Shown here: positions 18,129 to 26,865 of the stretch, in pieces | How positions within the stretch are numbered: position 1 is the stretch's first letter | Layout of the letters: every line of letters starts with the position of its first letter | NCBI GenBank assembly: GCA_040221095.1 | Contig: JAVJVP010000018.1 | Coordinates: 372,001-436,000, forward strand | Reading direction: 5' to 3' | Origin: UBA1479 sp040221095 | Lineage (GTDB): Bacteria > Pseudomonadota > Alphaproteobacteria > Rhodospirillales > Casp-alpha2 | DNA length: 64,000 nt | Translations under genes and position numbers: made by a program | The notes under the pieces: model-generated | Told to the model about the DNA's origin: nothing | The model's input: the letters and a program-made list of their open reading frames with translations, nothing else | Databases searched by the model: none

Positions 18129-19377
18129 GGACGACTGCTTCGCCTTCGACGGCGGCCTGATGCCGGTGGACGATGCGCTGGCCATCCTGGCCGGGCGCAT
18201 CGCCTGCGTCGTCGGCACGGAACAGGTCCCGTTGCGCCAGGCGCTCGGCCGGATTTTGGCCGAGGACGTGGCCGCCCCCCGCGCCGTGCCGCCCCACGAC
18301 AATTCCGCCGTCGATGGCTATGCGGTCTATCATGCGGATCTGAATGCCGACGGCGAAACGCGCCTGCCCGTGGCCGGGCGCATCGCCGCGGGACACCCCC
18401 TGGACGGACCCGCCGAACGCGGCAAGGCGTACCAGATCTTCACCGGCGCACCCATGCCGGCGGGGGCCGACGGCGGCCCGGACACGGTCTTCATGGCGGA
18501 AGACGCAGAGGTCGCGGGTGATGTCGTGGTCCTGCCCAAGGGCCTGAAGAAGGGGTCGAACCGCAGGTTCGCGGGCGAGGATGTGAAGCAGGGCGACGTG
18601 ATCCTGCGCGCCGGACAAATCCTGCGGGCCCAGGAAATCGGCCTCGCGGCCTCGGTCGGGCGGGGCAATCTGACCGTGCGGTGCAAATTGCGCGCGGCCG
18701 TGTTCTCGACCGGGGACGAGGTTCGCGACCCCGAAGACGGTGCCCCCGACGGTTGCATCTTCGACGCCAACCGCTACACGGTCATGAGCCTGCTGGACGG
18801 ACTCGGCTGCGCCGTCACCGATCTGGGCATTCTGCCCGACAACCCGGACGTCATCGCCCAGGCCCTGGCCGGGGCCGAGGCGGGCCATGATCTGCTGATC
18901 ACTTCGGGGGGCGTGTCGGCCGGCGAGGAAGACCATGTGAAGGCCGCGGTGGAGCGCCGGGGCAGCATCCATTTCTGGCGTCTGGCGATCAAGCCGGGGC
19001 GGCCCGTGGCCCTGGGTCAGGTCGGCGACACGGCCTTCGTCGGCCTGCCGGGCAACCCGGTCGCGGCCATGGTCACCTTCATGCTGATCGCCCGGCCCCT
19101 GATCATGATGCTGTCGGGGGCGGCGGAGACGGAGGCCCCAAGATTTCCGGTCAAGGCCGGGTTCGCTTACAAGAAAAAGACCGGGCGCCGGGAGTGGGCG
19201 CGGGCCAAGTTGGTGCTGGGCGGCGGCATGCCCGTCGCGGAAAAGCGCCATTCGTCGGGGGCGGGTATCCTGACCTCCATGGTCGATGCCGACGGCCTGG
19301 TCGAACTGCCGGAAGATTTGACCGAACTGAAAGAGGGTGCGACCGTGGATTTCCTGCCGTTCCGTGAGGTGACCTGA
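18115..19377 (+). CDS. moeA: Molybdopterin molybdenumtransferase
   Basis: Inserts molybdenum into adenylylated molybdopterin. The 420-residue protein shows PPHDNSAVDGYAV, IFTGAPMPAGAD, the MoCF domain segments STGDEV, DANRYTVMSLLDGLG and TSGGVSAGEEDHV, and LPGNPVAAMVTF. The start overlaps mobB by 14 bases, and its stop touches the moaD ATG directly. The Mo branch is inferred from family and neighbours. Confidence 0.95.
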   Translation: MAQLKDDCFAFDGGLMPVDDALAILAGRIACVVGTEQVPLRQALGRILAEDVAAPRAVPPHDNSAVDGYAVYHADLNADGETRLPVAGRIAAGHPLDGPAERGKAYQIFTGAPMPAGADGGPDTVFMAEDAEVAGDVVVLPKGLKKGSNRRFAGEDVKQGDVILRAGQILRAQEIGLAASVGRGNLTVRCKLRAAVFSTGDEVRDPEDGAPDGCIFDANRYTVMSLLDGLGCAVTDLGILPDNPDVIAQALAGAEAGHDLLITSGGVSAGEEDHVKAAVERRGSIHFWRLAIKPGRPVALGQVGDTAFVGLPGNPVAAMVTFMLIARPLIMMLSGAAETEAPRFPVKAGFAYKKKTGRREWARAKLVLGGGMPVAEKRHSSGAGILTSMVDADGLVELPEDLTELKEGATVDFLPFREVT

Positions 19378-19641
19378 ATGACCGCGCCCGTAAAACTGCT
19401 GTATTTCGCCTGGCTGCGTGAAAAGGCCGGGGTCGGCGAGGAGGACGTCCAGCCGCCGGCCACGGTCGCGACCGTGGCCCAACTCATCGACTGGCTGGAA
19501 GCACAGGGCGGCGGCCGCGCCGAAGCCTTCGCCGACCGCAAGGTCGTGCGTGTCGCCGTGAACCAGGAATATGTTAGTCTGAACCATCCCGTGACGGCGG
19601 GCGACGAGGTCGCCTTTTTCCCGCCGGTGACGGGCGGCTGA
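19378..19641 (+). CDS. moaD: Molybdopterin synthase sulfur carrier subunit
   Basis: Small ubiquitin-like protein of 87 residues. Its C-terminus is thiocarboxylated and donates sulfur to precursor Z in the MoaD-MoaE complex. The required Gly-Gly end is present (FFPPVTGG), and VNQEYVSLNHPVTAGDEVAFFPP is the usual beta-grasp ending. It starts on the base after the moeA stop and is followed 17 bases later by moaE. Confidence 0.95.
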   Translation: MTAPVKLLYFAWLREKAGVGEEDVQPPATVATVAQLIDWLEAQGGGRAEAFADRKVVRVAVNQEYVSLNHPVTAGDEVAFFPPVTGG

Positions 19642-19658
19642 CAAGGCAAGGAGCATCC

Positions 19659-20129
19659 ATGATCCGGGTGCAGACAGAGGATTTCGATCTGGGCGCCGAA
19701 CTGAAGGCGCTGACCGCGGGCAACCACGGCATCGGCGGCCTGTGTTCCTTCGTCGGTCTGGTCCGCGACATGGCGGGCGGCGAGGCGATCGGCGCCATGA
19801 CCCTGGAACATTATCCCGGCATGACGGAGAAGGAGTTGCAACGCATCGAGGCGGAGGCCCAGGCGCGCTGGCCGCTCGACGCGACCCTGATCATTCACCG
19901 CTACGGGCGGCTGGAGCCGGGCGACCAGATCGTCCTGGTCGCCGCCGCCTCGGCCCATCGGGAGGCGGCGTTCGAGGCCTGCCATTTCCTGATCGATTTC
20001 CTGAAGACCAAGGCGCCGTTCTGGAAACTGGAAGGCACGCCCGGCGGCGGCCAATGGGTCGACGCCCGCGATTCCGACGACGCGGCGACGGCGCGCTGGA
20101 CGCAGGCACCCGGAAAGGCCGCCGAGTGA
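19659..20129 (+). CDS. moaE: Molybdopterin synthase catalytic subunit
   Basis: Catalytic partner of MoaD that makes the molybdopterin dithiolene. Family segments are GGLCSFVGLVRDM, MTLEHYPGMTEKEL, HRYGRLEPGDQIVLVAAASAHREAAFEAC and the active-site region FLKTKAPFWKLE with the catalytic Lys. The length of 156 residues is normal. AAGGAG precedes the ATG. The last codons overlap the GTG start of the HAD gene (GTGA). Confidence 0.95.
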   Translation: MIRVQTEDFDLGAELKALTAGNHGIGGLCSFVGLVRDMAGGEAIGAMTLEHYPGMTEKELQRIEAEAQARWPLDATLIIHRYGRLEPGDQIVLVAAASAHREAAFEACHFLIDFLKTKAPFWKLEGTPGGGQWVDARDSDDAATARWTQAPGKAAE

Positions 20130-20821
20130 CGGCCGCCTCCGTGACGCCCCGCGACATCGATGCGGTTTTTTTCGATTTCGACGGCGTGCTGGTCGAATCC
20201 AACGAGGTCAAGATCGACGCCTTCCGCCGCCTGTACGAACCCTATGGCGAGGATGTGGTCGAACGGGTGATCGCGGAACACGTGCGCCATGAAGGTGTAT
20301 CGCGGGTGGTCAAGCTGGAGCGGTTTCACCGGGAGTTTCTCGGCATTACCTTGGATGACGACAGTCTGGCCGAACTGGCGCAGGTCTATTCCGGCATGGT
20401 CGAGGACGTGGTCGTCGCCTGTGACGCCGTTCCAGGGGCAGCCGAAGCACTGGACGCCTGGTCCGGGCATTGTCCGCTGTACGTGGTGTCCGGTACGCCC
20501 CAGGACGAGCTTCGCCGCATCGCAAGCCGCCGTGGCATGGATGGGTATTTCGCGGCCGTTTTCGGCTCGCCCCGGGTCAAGCCGGACATTGTGGGGGACG
20601 AGCTTCGCCGCATCGGCGTGACGGCGGACCGGGTGCTGTTCGTCGGCGATTCCTTGACCGATTACGACTGCGCGGTGGCGGTCGGCACCCGCTTTCTCGG
20701 CCGCGTGCCGGCCTGGCGGGAAAGCCGGTTCCCGGACGGCACCGAAGTTACGGAGGACATGTGGTCCTTGGCCCTGGCCGGGGGCGCTGCCGCCCGGCCC
20801 AACATGGGAGCCAATGCATGA
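20126..20821 (+). CDS. HAD family hydrolase
   Basis: Soluble phosphatase-like protein of 231 residues. Motif I is FFDFDGVLVES near residue 17, with the nucleophile and acid Asp; VVSGTP is motif II, and LFVGDSLTDYDCA holds the motif IV acid residues. The helical cap lies between. It looks like the phosphoglycolate phosphatase/beta-phosphoglucomutase subgroup, but the substrate cannot be told. The start is GTG overlapping the moaE stop, and its own TGA overlaps the LOG-family gene. Confidence 0.86.
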   Translation: MTAASVTPRDIDAVFFDFDGVLVESNEVKIDAFRRLYEPYGEDVVERVIAEHVRHEGVSRVVKLERFHREFLGITLDDDSLAELAQVYSGMVEDVVVACDAVPGAAEALDAWSGHCPLYVVSGTPQDELRRIASRRGMDGYFAAVFGSPRVKPDIVGDELRRIGVTADRVLFVGDSLTDYDCAVAVGTRFLGRVPAWRESRFPDGTEVTEDMWSLALAGGAAARPNMGANA

Positions 20822-21645
20822 GCGACGATACCCTCGACCACATCTATCATCCGCCCAAGGCCTATCGGAACGAGCGGTTCCTGAATTCACCCAATGCGCG
20901 GGGGCTGCGCATCCTGTCGGAGTATATGGAACCGGCGGCGCGGTTCCGCGCCTTCGACGTGGCGGATACGGTGGTGTTCTTCGGCTCGGCCCGCATCCTG
21001 CCCCGGGATGAGGCGGAACACCGTCTGCAGGCCGCCCGCGAGCACGGCGGCGATGTCGCCCGCGCCGAAACGGCGCTGGCCATGTCGCGCTATTACGAGG
21101 ACGCCCGCGAGCTGGCCCGGCGCCTGACCGAATGGTCCAAGAAGCTGGAGGATACGCACAAGCGGTTCATCGTGTGTTCCGGCGGCGGGCCGGGAATCAT
21201 GGAAGCCGCCAATCGGGGGGCCTCGGAAGCCAAGGGGATCAACATCGGCCTCGGCATTTCGCTGCCGCATGAACAGCATGCGAACCCCTACATCACCCGC
21301 GAGCTGTCCTTCGAATTCCACTACTTCTTCATGCGCAAGCTGTGGTTCATGTATCTCGCCAAGGCGCTGATCGTGTTTCCCGGCGGTTTCGGATCGTTGG
21401 ACGAACTGTTCGAAACCCTGACCTTGATCCAGACCGGCAAGATCAAGAAGCATATGCCCATCGTGCTTTACGGCCGCGATTTCTGGGGCGACGTGCTGAA
21501 TCTGGAGGCCCTGGTCAAGTACGGCACGATCAACCCCGAGGATATCGATCTTCTGCATGTAATCGACACGGTCGACGAGGCCTTCGACTACATCACCGGT
21601 GAGCTGAGCAAGAGCCTGGACGCCCCCAAAGGGCCAGGGTTATAG
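20818..21645 (+). CDS. LOG family protein (nucleotide 5'-monophosphate phosphoribohydrolase-like)
   Basis: The fold is that of lysine decarboxylase-like/LOG proteins, some of which release bases from nucleoside monophosphates. Signature pieces are CSGGGPGIMEAANRGA and PGGFGSLDELFETLTLIQTGKI (the PGGxGTxxE motif with Ser in place of Thr). The protein is 275 residues, longer than plant LOG because of an N-terminal extension of about 100 residues that includes FFGSARILPRDEAE. Coupled to the HAD gene by ATGA. Substrate unproven. Confidence 0.85.
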   Translation: MSDDTLDHIYHPPKAYRNERFLNSPNARGLRILSEYMEPAARFRAFDVADTVVFFGSARILPRDEAEHRLQAAREHGGDVARAETALAMSRYYEDARELARRLTEWSKKLEDTHKRFIVCSGGGPGIMEAANRGASEAKGINIGLGISLPHEQHANPYITRELSFEFHYFFMRKLWFMYLAKALIVFPGGFGSLDELFETLTLIQTGKIKKHMPIVLYGRDFWGDVLNLEALVKYGTINPEDIDLLHVIDTVDEAFDYITGELSKSLDAPKGPGL

Positions 21646-21785
21646 GGCCAGTCCGCCGCGCCGTGCTTTATAACCATCGGCCATATTTCAATTTTCGGCC
21701 TATCCCTCTAAATTACCTCATGTAATCGGTCGTGGCGTCAGCGGTGGCGCGCCCATATTTTCCGTTCCAGGAGTAATCAGTCGAA

Positions 21786-23534
21786 ATGTCGGGTGCCAGC
21801 CTTTCACGGCTCAGCATCGTCTGGAAGATGTTGGCGCCGACACCGCTTGTCGTGCTCGCCAGCCTGGGCATCGTGCTGCTGATCGTGCCGCCCATGGTGC
21901 GCACCAACGTCGAGGCCGCCGCCCGCGACGCGGCCCTTGAAACCATTCATCAGTACAAAACCGTGCGCGGCATCTACAGCCGCAACGTCGTCAAAAAGGT
22001 GCTGGCCCATCCGGAATTTTCCGCGACGGTAAAGCACAGCGACAACATCAACGAGATCCCGCCGCCGGCGACCTTCATCCTCGATATCAGCGAGGCCCTG
22101 TCCAAGGAAGGCATCTCGCTGAAATTCTACAGCCCGTTTCCCTTCGCCAACCGGGCCGATCGTGAGCTAGACGCCTTCGGCGCCAAGGCCTGGGAGTTGC
22201 TGAAGGCCAATCCCGAAGCGGTCATCAGCGAGGAGGTAAGCATCGGCGGCCATCGTGCCTACCGTGTCGCCGTGGGCGATGTCTTTCGCGAACAGACCTG
22301 CGTCGATTGCCACAACTACCACCCCCTGTCGATCAAGAAGGGTTGGAAGTTGGGCGACCTGCGCGGGATTTTCGAGGTCGTCGTCGATGTGGAGCGCCTG
22401 TTGGATACGGGCGACAGGGTCAGCCGCTTCGTGGTCTTAAGCTTCGTTGCGAGCGGTTTGTTGATTGTCCTGGTCGGCATAATGATCGGCCGTCCCATCG
22501 CCCAACGCCTGAGCGAGATGCGGGGGGCGGTACAGGCGGTCGCCGACGGGCGTTTGGATGTGGATATCCCGGTATCGGGATCGAATGACGAGATTGGCGC
22601 GTTGGGCAGGGCCTTGGGGGTGTTCCGCGAAAACGCCAAGCGGCGCGTCGAATTGGAGGAAGAGCAGCTTGATCTGTACAACCAGATCAAATCGCAGATC
22701 GTTCTGTTGACGGATACCAACAAATCCATCGAGCGGTTCGTGCCGAGCACCTTCCTTAAATTGTTGAAGAAAGAAAACATCATCAACGTCGAACTGGGTG
22801 ATTACGCGCTGCGTGACATGTCGGTTCTGTTCACGGATATCCGTGACTTCACGACGCTGTCCGAAACGATGACGCCCAGCGACAACTTCCGTTTCATCAA
22901 CAATTATCTCGGGCGCATGGGGCCGATCATCCGCGACCACAAGGGCTTCATCGACAAATACATCGGCGACGCGATCATGGCGCTGTTCGACGACCCCGAC
23001 AACGCGGTGGCGGCGGCGGTCGACATGCTGCAGCGCCTGGAACGTTATAACCAGGAAGAGCGTATCCGCTACGGCCGCGATGCGATCCGTATCGGCATCG
23101 GCGTCAACACAGGCTCCTTGATGCTCGGCACCATCGGGGAGAAGGACCGCATGGACGGCACCGTGATCAGCGATGCGGTCAATCTGGCGGCACGGGTCGA
23201 GGGGTTGACCAAGGCCTATGGCGTGCCGTTGATGATCACCGACAACACCCTGAATGCCCTGCCGGACCCCGGGAAATATTCGATCCGCCCGTTGGATTCC
23301 GTGACGGTCAAGGGCAAGACCAAGCAGGTCGCCGTGTTCGAGGTCCTTGACGGTCTTTCCGATCACGAACGTGCGGCCAAGGAAGCAAGCCTTGAAACCT
23401 ATCTGGCCGCGGTCGCGGCGCAAAAGTCGGGTGATCTTGTTCGCGCCAGGAAACTGTTCGAGGAATGCCTTGCCGCCAATCCGGAGGACGTGCCGGTACG
23501 CCTTCATTTGAGCCGGTTGGCGGTCGATGCCTAA
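21786..23534 (+). CDS. Membrane adenylate/guanylate cyclase with DUF3365 (Tll0287-like) heme-type sensor and HAMP
   Basis: A 582-residue receptor cyclase. Order: N-terminal membrane helix (about 15-37), periplasmic DUF3365 domain containing a single covalent-heme-type motif CVDCH at 172-176, second membrane helix (about 212-234), HAMP, linker helix, and class III cyclase domain (about 340-520). The cyclase keeps both metal Asp residues (Asp351 in FTDIRDF, Asp395 in IGDAIMALF). A tail of about 50 residues has a TPR-like look. Heme-c sensing of redox or gas is inferred. It has its own promoter region and no close partner gene. Confidence 0.9.
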   Translation: MSGASLSRLSIVWKMLAPTPLVVLASLGIVLLIVPPMVRTNVEAAARDAALETIHQYKTVRGIYSRNVVKKVLAHPEFSATVKHSDNINEIPPPATFILDISEALSKEGISLKFYSPFPFANRADRELDAFGAKAWELLKANPEAVISEEVSIGGHRAYRVAVGDVFREQTCVDCHNYHPLSIKKGWKLGDLRGIFEVVVDVERLLDTGDRVSRFVVLSFVASGLLIVLVGIMIGRPIAQRLSEMRGAVQAVADGRLDVDIPVSGSNDEIGALGRALGVFRENAKRRVELEEEQLDLYNQIKSQIVLLTDTNKSIERFVPSTFLKLLKKENIINVELGDYALRDMSVLFTDIRDFTTLSETMTPSDNFRFINNYLGRMGPIIRDHKGFIDKYIGDAIMALFDDPDNAVAAAVDMLQRLERYNQEERIRYGRDAIRIGIGVNTGSLMLGTIGEKDRMDGTVISDAVNLAARVEGLTKAYGVPLMITDNTLNALPDPGKYSIRPLDSVTVKGKTKQVAVFEVLDGLSDHERAAKEASLETYLAAVAAQKSGDLVRARKLFEECLAANPEDVPVRLHLSRLAVDA

Positions 23535-23583
23535 GAGGCCTTCTTGCCGGCGCGGAGGGACGGCTTTTCTCTGACCGCTGTTT

Positions 23584-23593
23584 TTGTATACAA
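23584..23593. promoter_or_regulatory. Perfect palindrome TTGTATACAA upstream of the dioxygenase gene
   Basis: Ten-base perfect palindrome 36 bases before the GTG of the phytanoyl-CoA dioxygenase-like gene. The sequence resembles operators of GntR-family regulators (FCD type), but no such regulator lies nearby. Confidence 0.35.
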
Positions 23594-23629
23594 TCTCCCT
23601 CATAAACATAAGACAGTGGGAGACCTTCC

Positions 23630-24487
23630 GTGAAGGCGTTGAGCGAAGATCAGGTCGCGGGGTTCCGCCGCGACGGCTATCTGTTTCCAGTCCCCATGCT
23701 GTCCCAGGACGAGATCGCGGCGGCGCGCGCCGACCTTGCCCGCTACGAGGCCTGGCTGGGCAAGCCGCTGCCCGAGACCGAGCGCAAGTGGCGGACCATG
23801 CCCTTCGCCCATCTGCCCTGGTTCAACAAGCTGGTCCGCGACCCCCGCGTGCTCGACGTGGTCGAGGATTTGATCGGTCCGGACATCCTGGTCTGGACCT
23901 CGACCTTCTGGATCAAGGAACCTCATTCTCCCCATGTCGCCGCCTGGCATCAGGACAACGCCTATTTCGGCCTGGATCCATCGGAAGAGGTCTGCGCCTG
24001 GCTGGCCCTGACCGACGCGGATTCCACGGCGGGCTGCATGAACGTCATCCCCTGGCGGGGGGAGACGCCGCGGGTCCTGCATCACGCGCCGGCTCAGGTC
24101 GATGTCAGCATCAACCGGGGCACGCAATCCGTGGTCGAGCCGTTCGACGAGAATGCCAAGGTCGCGATGGAACTGAAAGCCGGGTCGTTCTCCGTCCATC
24201 ACGGGCTGTGCATGCATGCCTCGGCGCCCAACGGCGCCGATTACCGGCGCATCGGGCTCGGTTTCAACTATATCCCGGCCCATGTCCGGACGGCCGGGTC
24301 GGTGCGCATGGCGGCCATGCTGGTGCGCGGCGAGGACCGTTGGGGGAATTTCGATCTGGTGGCGCCGCCGGGCGGCGAATGCAGCCCCGAGGCCCTGGCC
24401 CTGCACGATGAGATCGTCGGACGCTACGGCGCCAACTACAGCGAACAGATCGAACAGCACCGCCGGGATTTCGCCGCCGCCGAATAA
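23630..24487 (+). CDS. Phytanoyl-CoA dioxygenase (PhyH) family protein
   Basis: Predicted Fe(II)/2-oxoglutarate oxygenase of 285 residues. The facial triad can be traced: His107 and Asp109 in AWHQDNAYFG and a distal His in VHHGLCMHASAPN (His196 fits the usual spacing). Arg in YRRIGLGFNYIP probably binds 2-oxoglutarate. The family hydroxylates many substrates in bacteria, including ectoine and secondary metabolites, so the substrate is open. GTG start after GGGAGA. It stands alone, between the cyclase and the convergent ilvE. Confidence 0.84.
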   Translation: MKALSEDQVAGFRRDGYLFPVPMLSQDEIAAARADLARYEAWLGKPLPETERKWRTMPFAHLPWFNKLVRDPRVLDVVEDLIGPDILVWTSTFWIKEPHSPHVAAWHQDNAYFGLDPSEEVCAWLALTDADSTAGCMNVIPWRGETPRVLHHAPAQVDVSINRGTQSVVEPFDENAKVAMELKAGSFSVHHGLCMHASAPNGADYRRIGLGFNYIPAHVRTAGSVRMAAMLVRGEDRWGNFDLVAPPGGECSPEALALHDEIVGRYGANYSEQIEQHRRDFAAAE

Positions 24488-24519
24488 GGCTACGGGTGAA
24501 AAAGGCGGGTGCGGGGCGG

Positions 24520-25419
24520 TTATTCCGCCGCGGCGCTTTCCGTCTTCTTGCCGACGGTCTTTTCGTAATCCTCGATCAGCCAATGGGTGATCTGGCCCGG
24601 CGTGAAGGTCATGTCGTCGATCTGGCCGACGGGGGTGACCTCGGCGGCGGAACCGGTGAGGAAGATTTCCGTGGCCTTTTTCAGCTCGTCCGGGAAGATC
24701 GCCCGTTCGATGACCTCGATCCCCCGGGCCTTGGCCAGGGCGATCACGGTCTGGCGGGTGATGCCGTTGAGGAAGCAGTCCGGCGTCGGCGTGTGCAGCT
24801 TGCCGTCGCCGAAGGAAATGAAGATGTTCGCCCCCGTCGCCTCGGCCACCTGGCCGCGATAATCCAGCATCAGGGCATCCTGGCAGCCGTGCGATTCCGC
24901 CGTGTGCTTGGACAGGGTGCAGATCATGTACAGGCCCGCCGCCTTGGCATGGACGGGCGCGGATGCGGGCGCCGGGCGCTGCCATTTCGAGGTTTCCAGC
25001 TTGATGCCCTTTTCGCGCAGTTCCGGCGAAAAGTAGCTGGGCCAATCCCAGGCGGCGATGGCGACGTTGATGCGGTTCTGCTGCGCCGACACGCCCATCA
25101 TTTCCGATCCGCGCCAGGCGACCGGGCGGATATAGCCGTCGACGATGCCGTTCTTGGTGCAGGCGTCGATACAGGCCTGGTCGATCTCCGCCACCGTATA
25201 GGGGATCTTGAAACCCAGGGTCTCGGCCGAATAGAACAGCCGTTCCGTATGTTCGCGCAGCTTGAAGATTTGCCCCGAATACATGCGTTCGCCTTCGAAC
25301 ACGCAGGAGCCGTAATGCAGGCCGTGGGTCAGCACGTGAACGCGCGCGTCCCGCCAATCGACCCATTCACCATTGAACCAGATCAGACCGTCGCGGTCAT
25401 CGAAGGTACCAGATGCCAT
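24520..25419 (-). CDS. ilvE: Branched-chain amino acid aminotransferase
   Basis: Fold-type IV PLP enzyme that transaminates leucine, isoleucine and valine. The 299-residue protein contains WFNGEWVDWRDARVHVLTHGLHYGSCVFEGERMY, YIRPVAWRGSEMMGV, and the GTGxN-like region EATGANIFISFGDGKLHTP; LNGITRQTVIALA is also typical. The PLP Lys fits KAAGLYMICTLSKHTAESHGCQDALMLD. The ATG at 25419 is preferred over upstream codons to 25476. It is divergent from a MarR regulator with an operator-like palindrome between. Confidence 0.93.
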   Translation of the reverse strand: MASGTFDDRDGLIWFNGEWVDWRDARVHVLTHGLHYGSCVFEGERMYSGQIFKLREHTERLFYSAETLGFKIPYTVAEIDQACIDACTKNGIVDGYIRPVAWRGSEMMGVSAQQNRINVAIAAWDWPSYFSPELREKGIKLETSKWQRPAPASAPVHAKAAGLYMICTLSKHTAESHGCQDALMLDYRGQVAEATGANIFISFGDGKLHTPTPDCFLNGITRQTVIALAKARGIEVIERAIFPDELKKATEIFLTGSAAEVTPVGQIDDMTFTPGQITHWLIEDYEKTVGKKTESAAAE

Positions 25420-25486
25420 TGAAATATTCTTTCGTCCGTCCGTTTTTCCCAAGAACGATGTTGCGTTTATTATCATTCTCAGGCAT

Positions 25487-25509
25487 ATAAGTCAATAACA
25501 CTGACTTAT
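25487..25509. promoter_or_regulatory. Inverted repeat between ilvE and the MarR gene
   Basis: Perfect arms ATAAGTCA (25487-25494) and TGACTTAT (25502-25509) with a 7-base spacer. The site lies in the divergent promoter region, 54 bases before the MarR start and 68 bases before ilvE. MarR regulators bind such palindromes, so autoregulation is likely; control of ilvE is possible. Confidence 0.55.
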
Positions 25510-25562
25510 TTTTGCGGGGCCTTCCACCATATTTTCCGATGGCCCCGGTGAAGGGAACCGTC

Positions 25563-26078
25563 ATGGACGAACAGGCCCCCTGGGCCCAGCAGCAGGTTGA
25601 TCTCCTGGCGCCGCCGGGTGACGACGACCTGCGCCACGCCATGGAACTGCTGTTCTTCGCCTACCGTGACTTCACGGGCGAAGCCGACGCCATCCTGGCC
25701 GATTACGACATGGGCCGCGCCCATCACCGGGCGGTCTATTTCATCGGCGCCAACACGGGCATCAGTGTGTCGGAACTGCTGGCGATCCTGAAGATCACCA
25801 AGCAGTCCCTCAACCGCGTGTTGTCGACCCTGATCGACGAAGGCTACGTGGTGCAGGAAACCGACGACGGCGACCGCCGCCGCCGGCTCATGCATCTGAC
25901 GCCAAAGGGGCGCGACTTGGAACAATTGATGACTCGCCGCCAGACGGCCCATATCGCGCGCGCCTACCGCGAGGCGGGCCCGGGAGCGGTCGAGGGCTTC
26001 CGCCGCGTGCTGTTCGGCCTGATCAATGAGGCGGACCGCCATCGGCTTGCCCCTTCGGGTGCACAGGCCCGCGGTTGA
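25563..26078 (+). CDS. MarR family transcriptional regulator (PetP-like)
   Basis: Winged-helix regulator of 171 residues. The DNA-binding region is ISVSELLAILKITKQSLNRVLSTLIDEGYVVQETDDGDRRRRLMHLTPKGRDLEQ, a canonical MarR helix-turn-helix plus wing. AAGGGA before the ATG at 25563 decides the start; in-frame TTG 25512 and ATG 25539 are weaker. An OmpR-type response regulator and a kinase follow. In Rhodobacter a MarR-like PetP and the regulator PetR are paired in the same way ahead of the bc1 genes, so this may be the equivalent, although petABC is 30 kb away here. Confidence 0.88.
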   Translation: MDEQAPWAQQQVDLLAPPGDDDLRHAMELLFFAYRDFTGEADAILADYDMGRAHHRAVYFIGANTGISVSELLAILKITKQSLNRVLSTLIDEGYVVQETDDGDRRRRLMHLTPKGRDLEQLMTRRQTAHIARAYREAGPGAVEGFRRVLFGLINEADRHRLAPSGAQARG

Positions 26079-26150
26079 CGGGCTGCCGCGTCCGGCCCGA
26101 TCCATGGTAGGATTTCCACCGGTCTCGTGGCCGATTGAACGCCTGATCGC

Positions 26151-26855
26151 ATGGCATGGGGGACTGTCGCCGTGAATGCCGACCTGCCGCATCTTCTCGT
26201 CGTCGATGACGATGGTCGCCTGCGCGATCTGTTGAGCCGGTTTCTCACCGAAAACGGCTTCGTCGTGGTCACGGCGGCCGATGCGGCCCAGGCGCGCAGC
26301 CGGCTCAGCCATTTCGATTTCGACGCGGTGATCCTGGACCTGATGATGCCCGGGGAAAGCGGCCTGGAGTTCGCGCGCGACCTGCGCACGCGATCCGCCA
26401 TCCCCATCCTCATGCTGACCGCCATGGCGGAAACAGAGGACCGCATCTCGGGCCTGGAAGGCGGCGCCGACGATTACGTGGTCAAGCCATTCGAGCCGCG
26501 CGAGCTGCTTTTGCGCATCCGAAACATCATGAAGCGGGGGCCCCAGGTCCAGGCCCCCGGGGATGAACTCCATCTCGGCGACTTTCTGTTCCGCCGCGAC
26601 CGCGGCGAACTGTCGCAGGGCGGCCGCCCGGTGCGCCTGACCGACCTGGAGGCGGGGTTGTTGAGCGCGCTCGCCGCCCGCCCCGGCGACGTGCTGACGC
26701 GCGACGACCTGATCGCCCGCACGGGGGCGGCCGGTGGCGGCCGCGCCGTCGATGTACAGGTGACCCGTCTTCGCCGTAAGATCGAGCCCGATCCCCGCGA
26801 TCCCCGTTATCTGCAGACCGTGCGGGGCAAGGGCTACGTTCTGCGCCCCGATTGA
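26151..26855 (+). CDS. OmpR/PhoB family response regulator (PetR-like)
   Basis: A 234-residue two-domain regulator. The receiver has LLVVDDDGRLRDLL, the phosphorylatable Asp63 in VILDLMMPG, LTAM and VVKPFEPREL. The DNA-binding winged helix ends with VDVQVTRLRRKIEPDPRDPRYLQTVRGKGYVL, typical of the OmpR family. It lies 72 bases after the MarR gene and 10 bases before its likely kinase. PetR-like identity is inferred from the MarR neighbour. Confidence 0.92.
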   Translation: MAWGTVAVNADLPHLLVVDDDGRLRDLLSRFLTENGFVVVTAADAAQARSRLSHFDFDAVILDLMMPGESGLEFARDLRTRSAIPILMLTAMAETEDRISGLEGGADDYVVKPFEPRELLLRIRNIMKRGPQVQAPGDELHLGDFLFRRDRGELSQGGRPVRLTDLEAGLLSALAARPGDVLTRDDLIARTGAAGGGRAVDVQVTRLRRKIEPDPRDPRYLQTVRGKGYVLRPD

Positions 26856-26865
26856 AGATCCGGCC

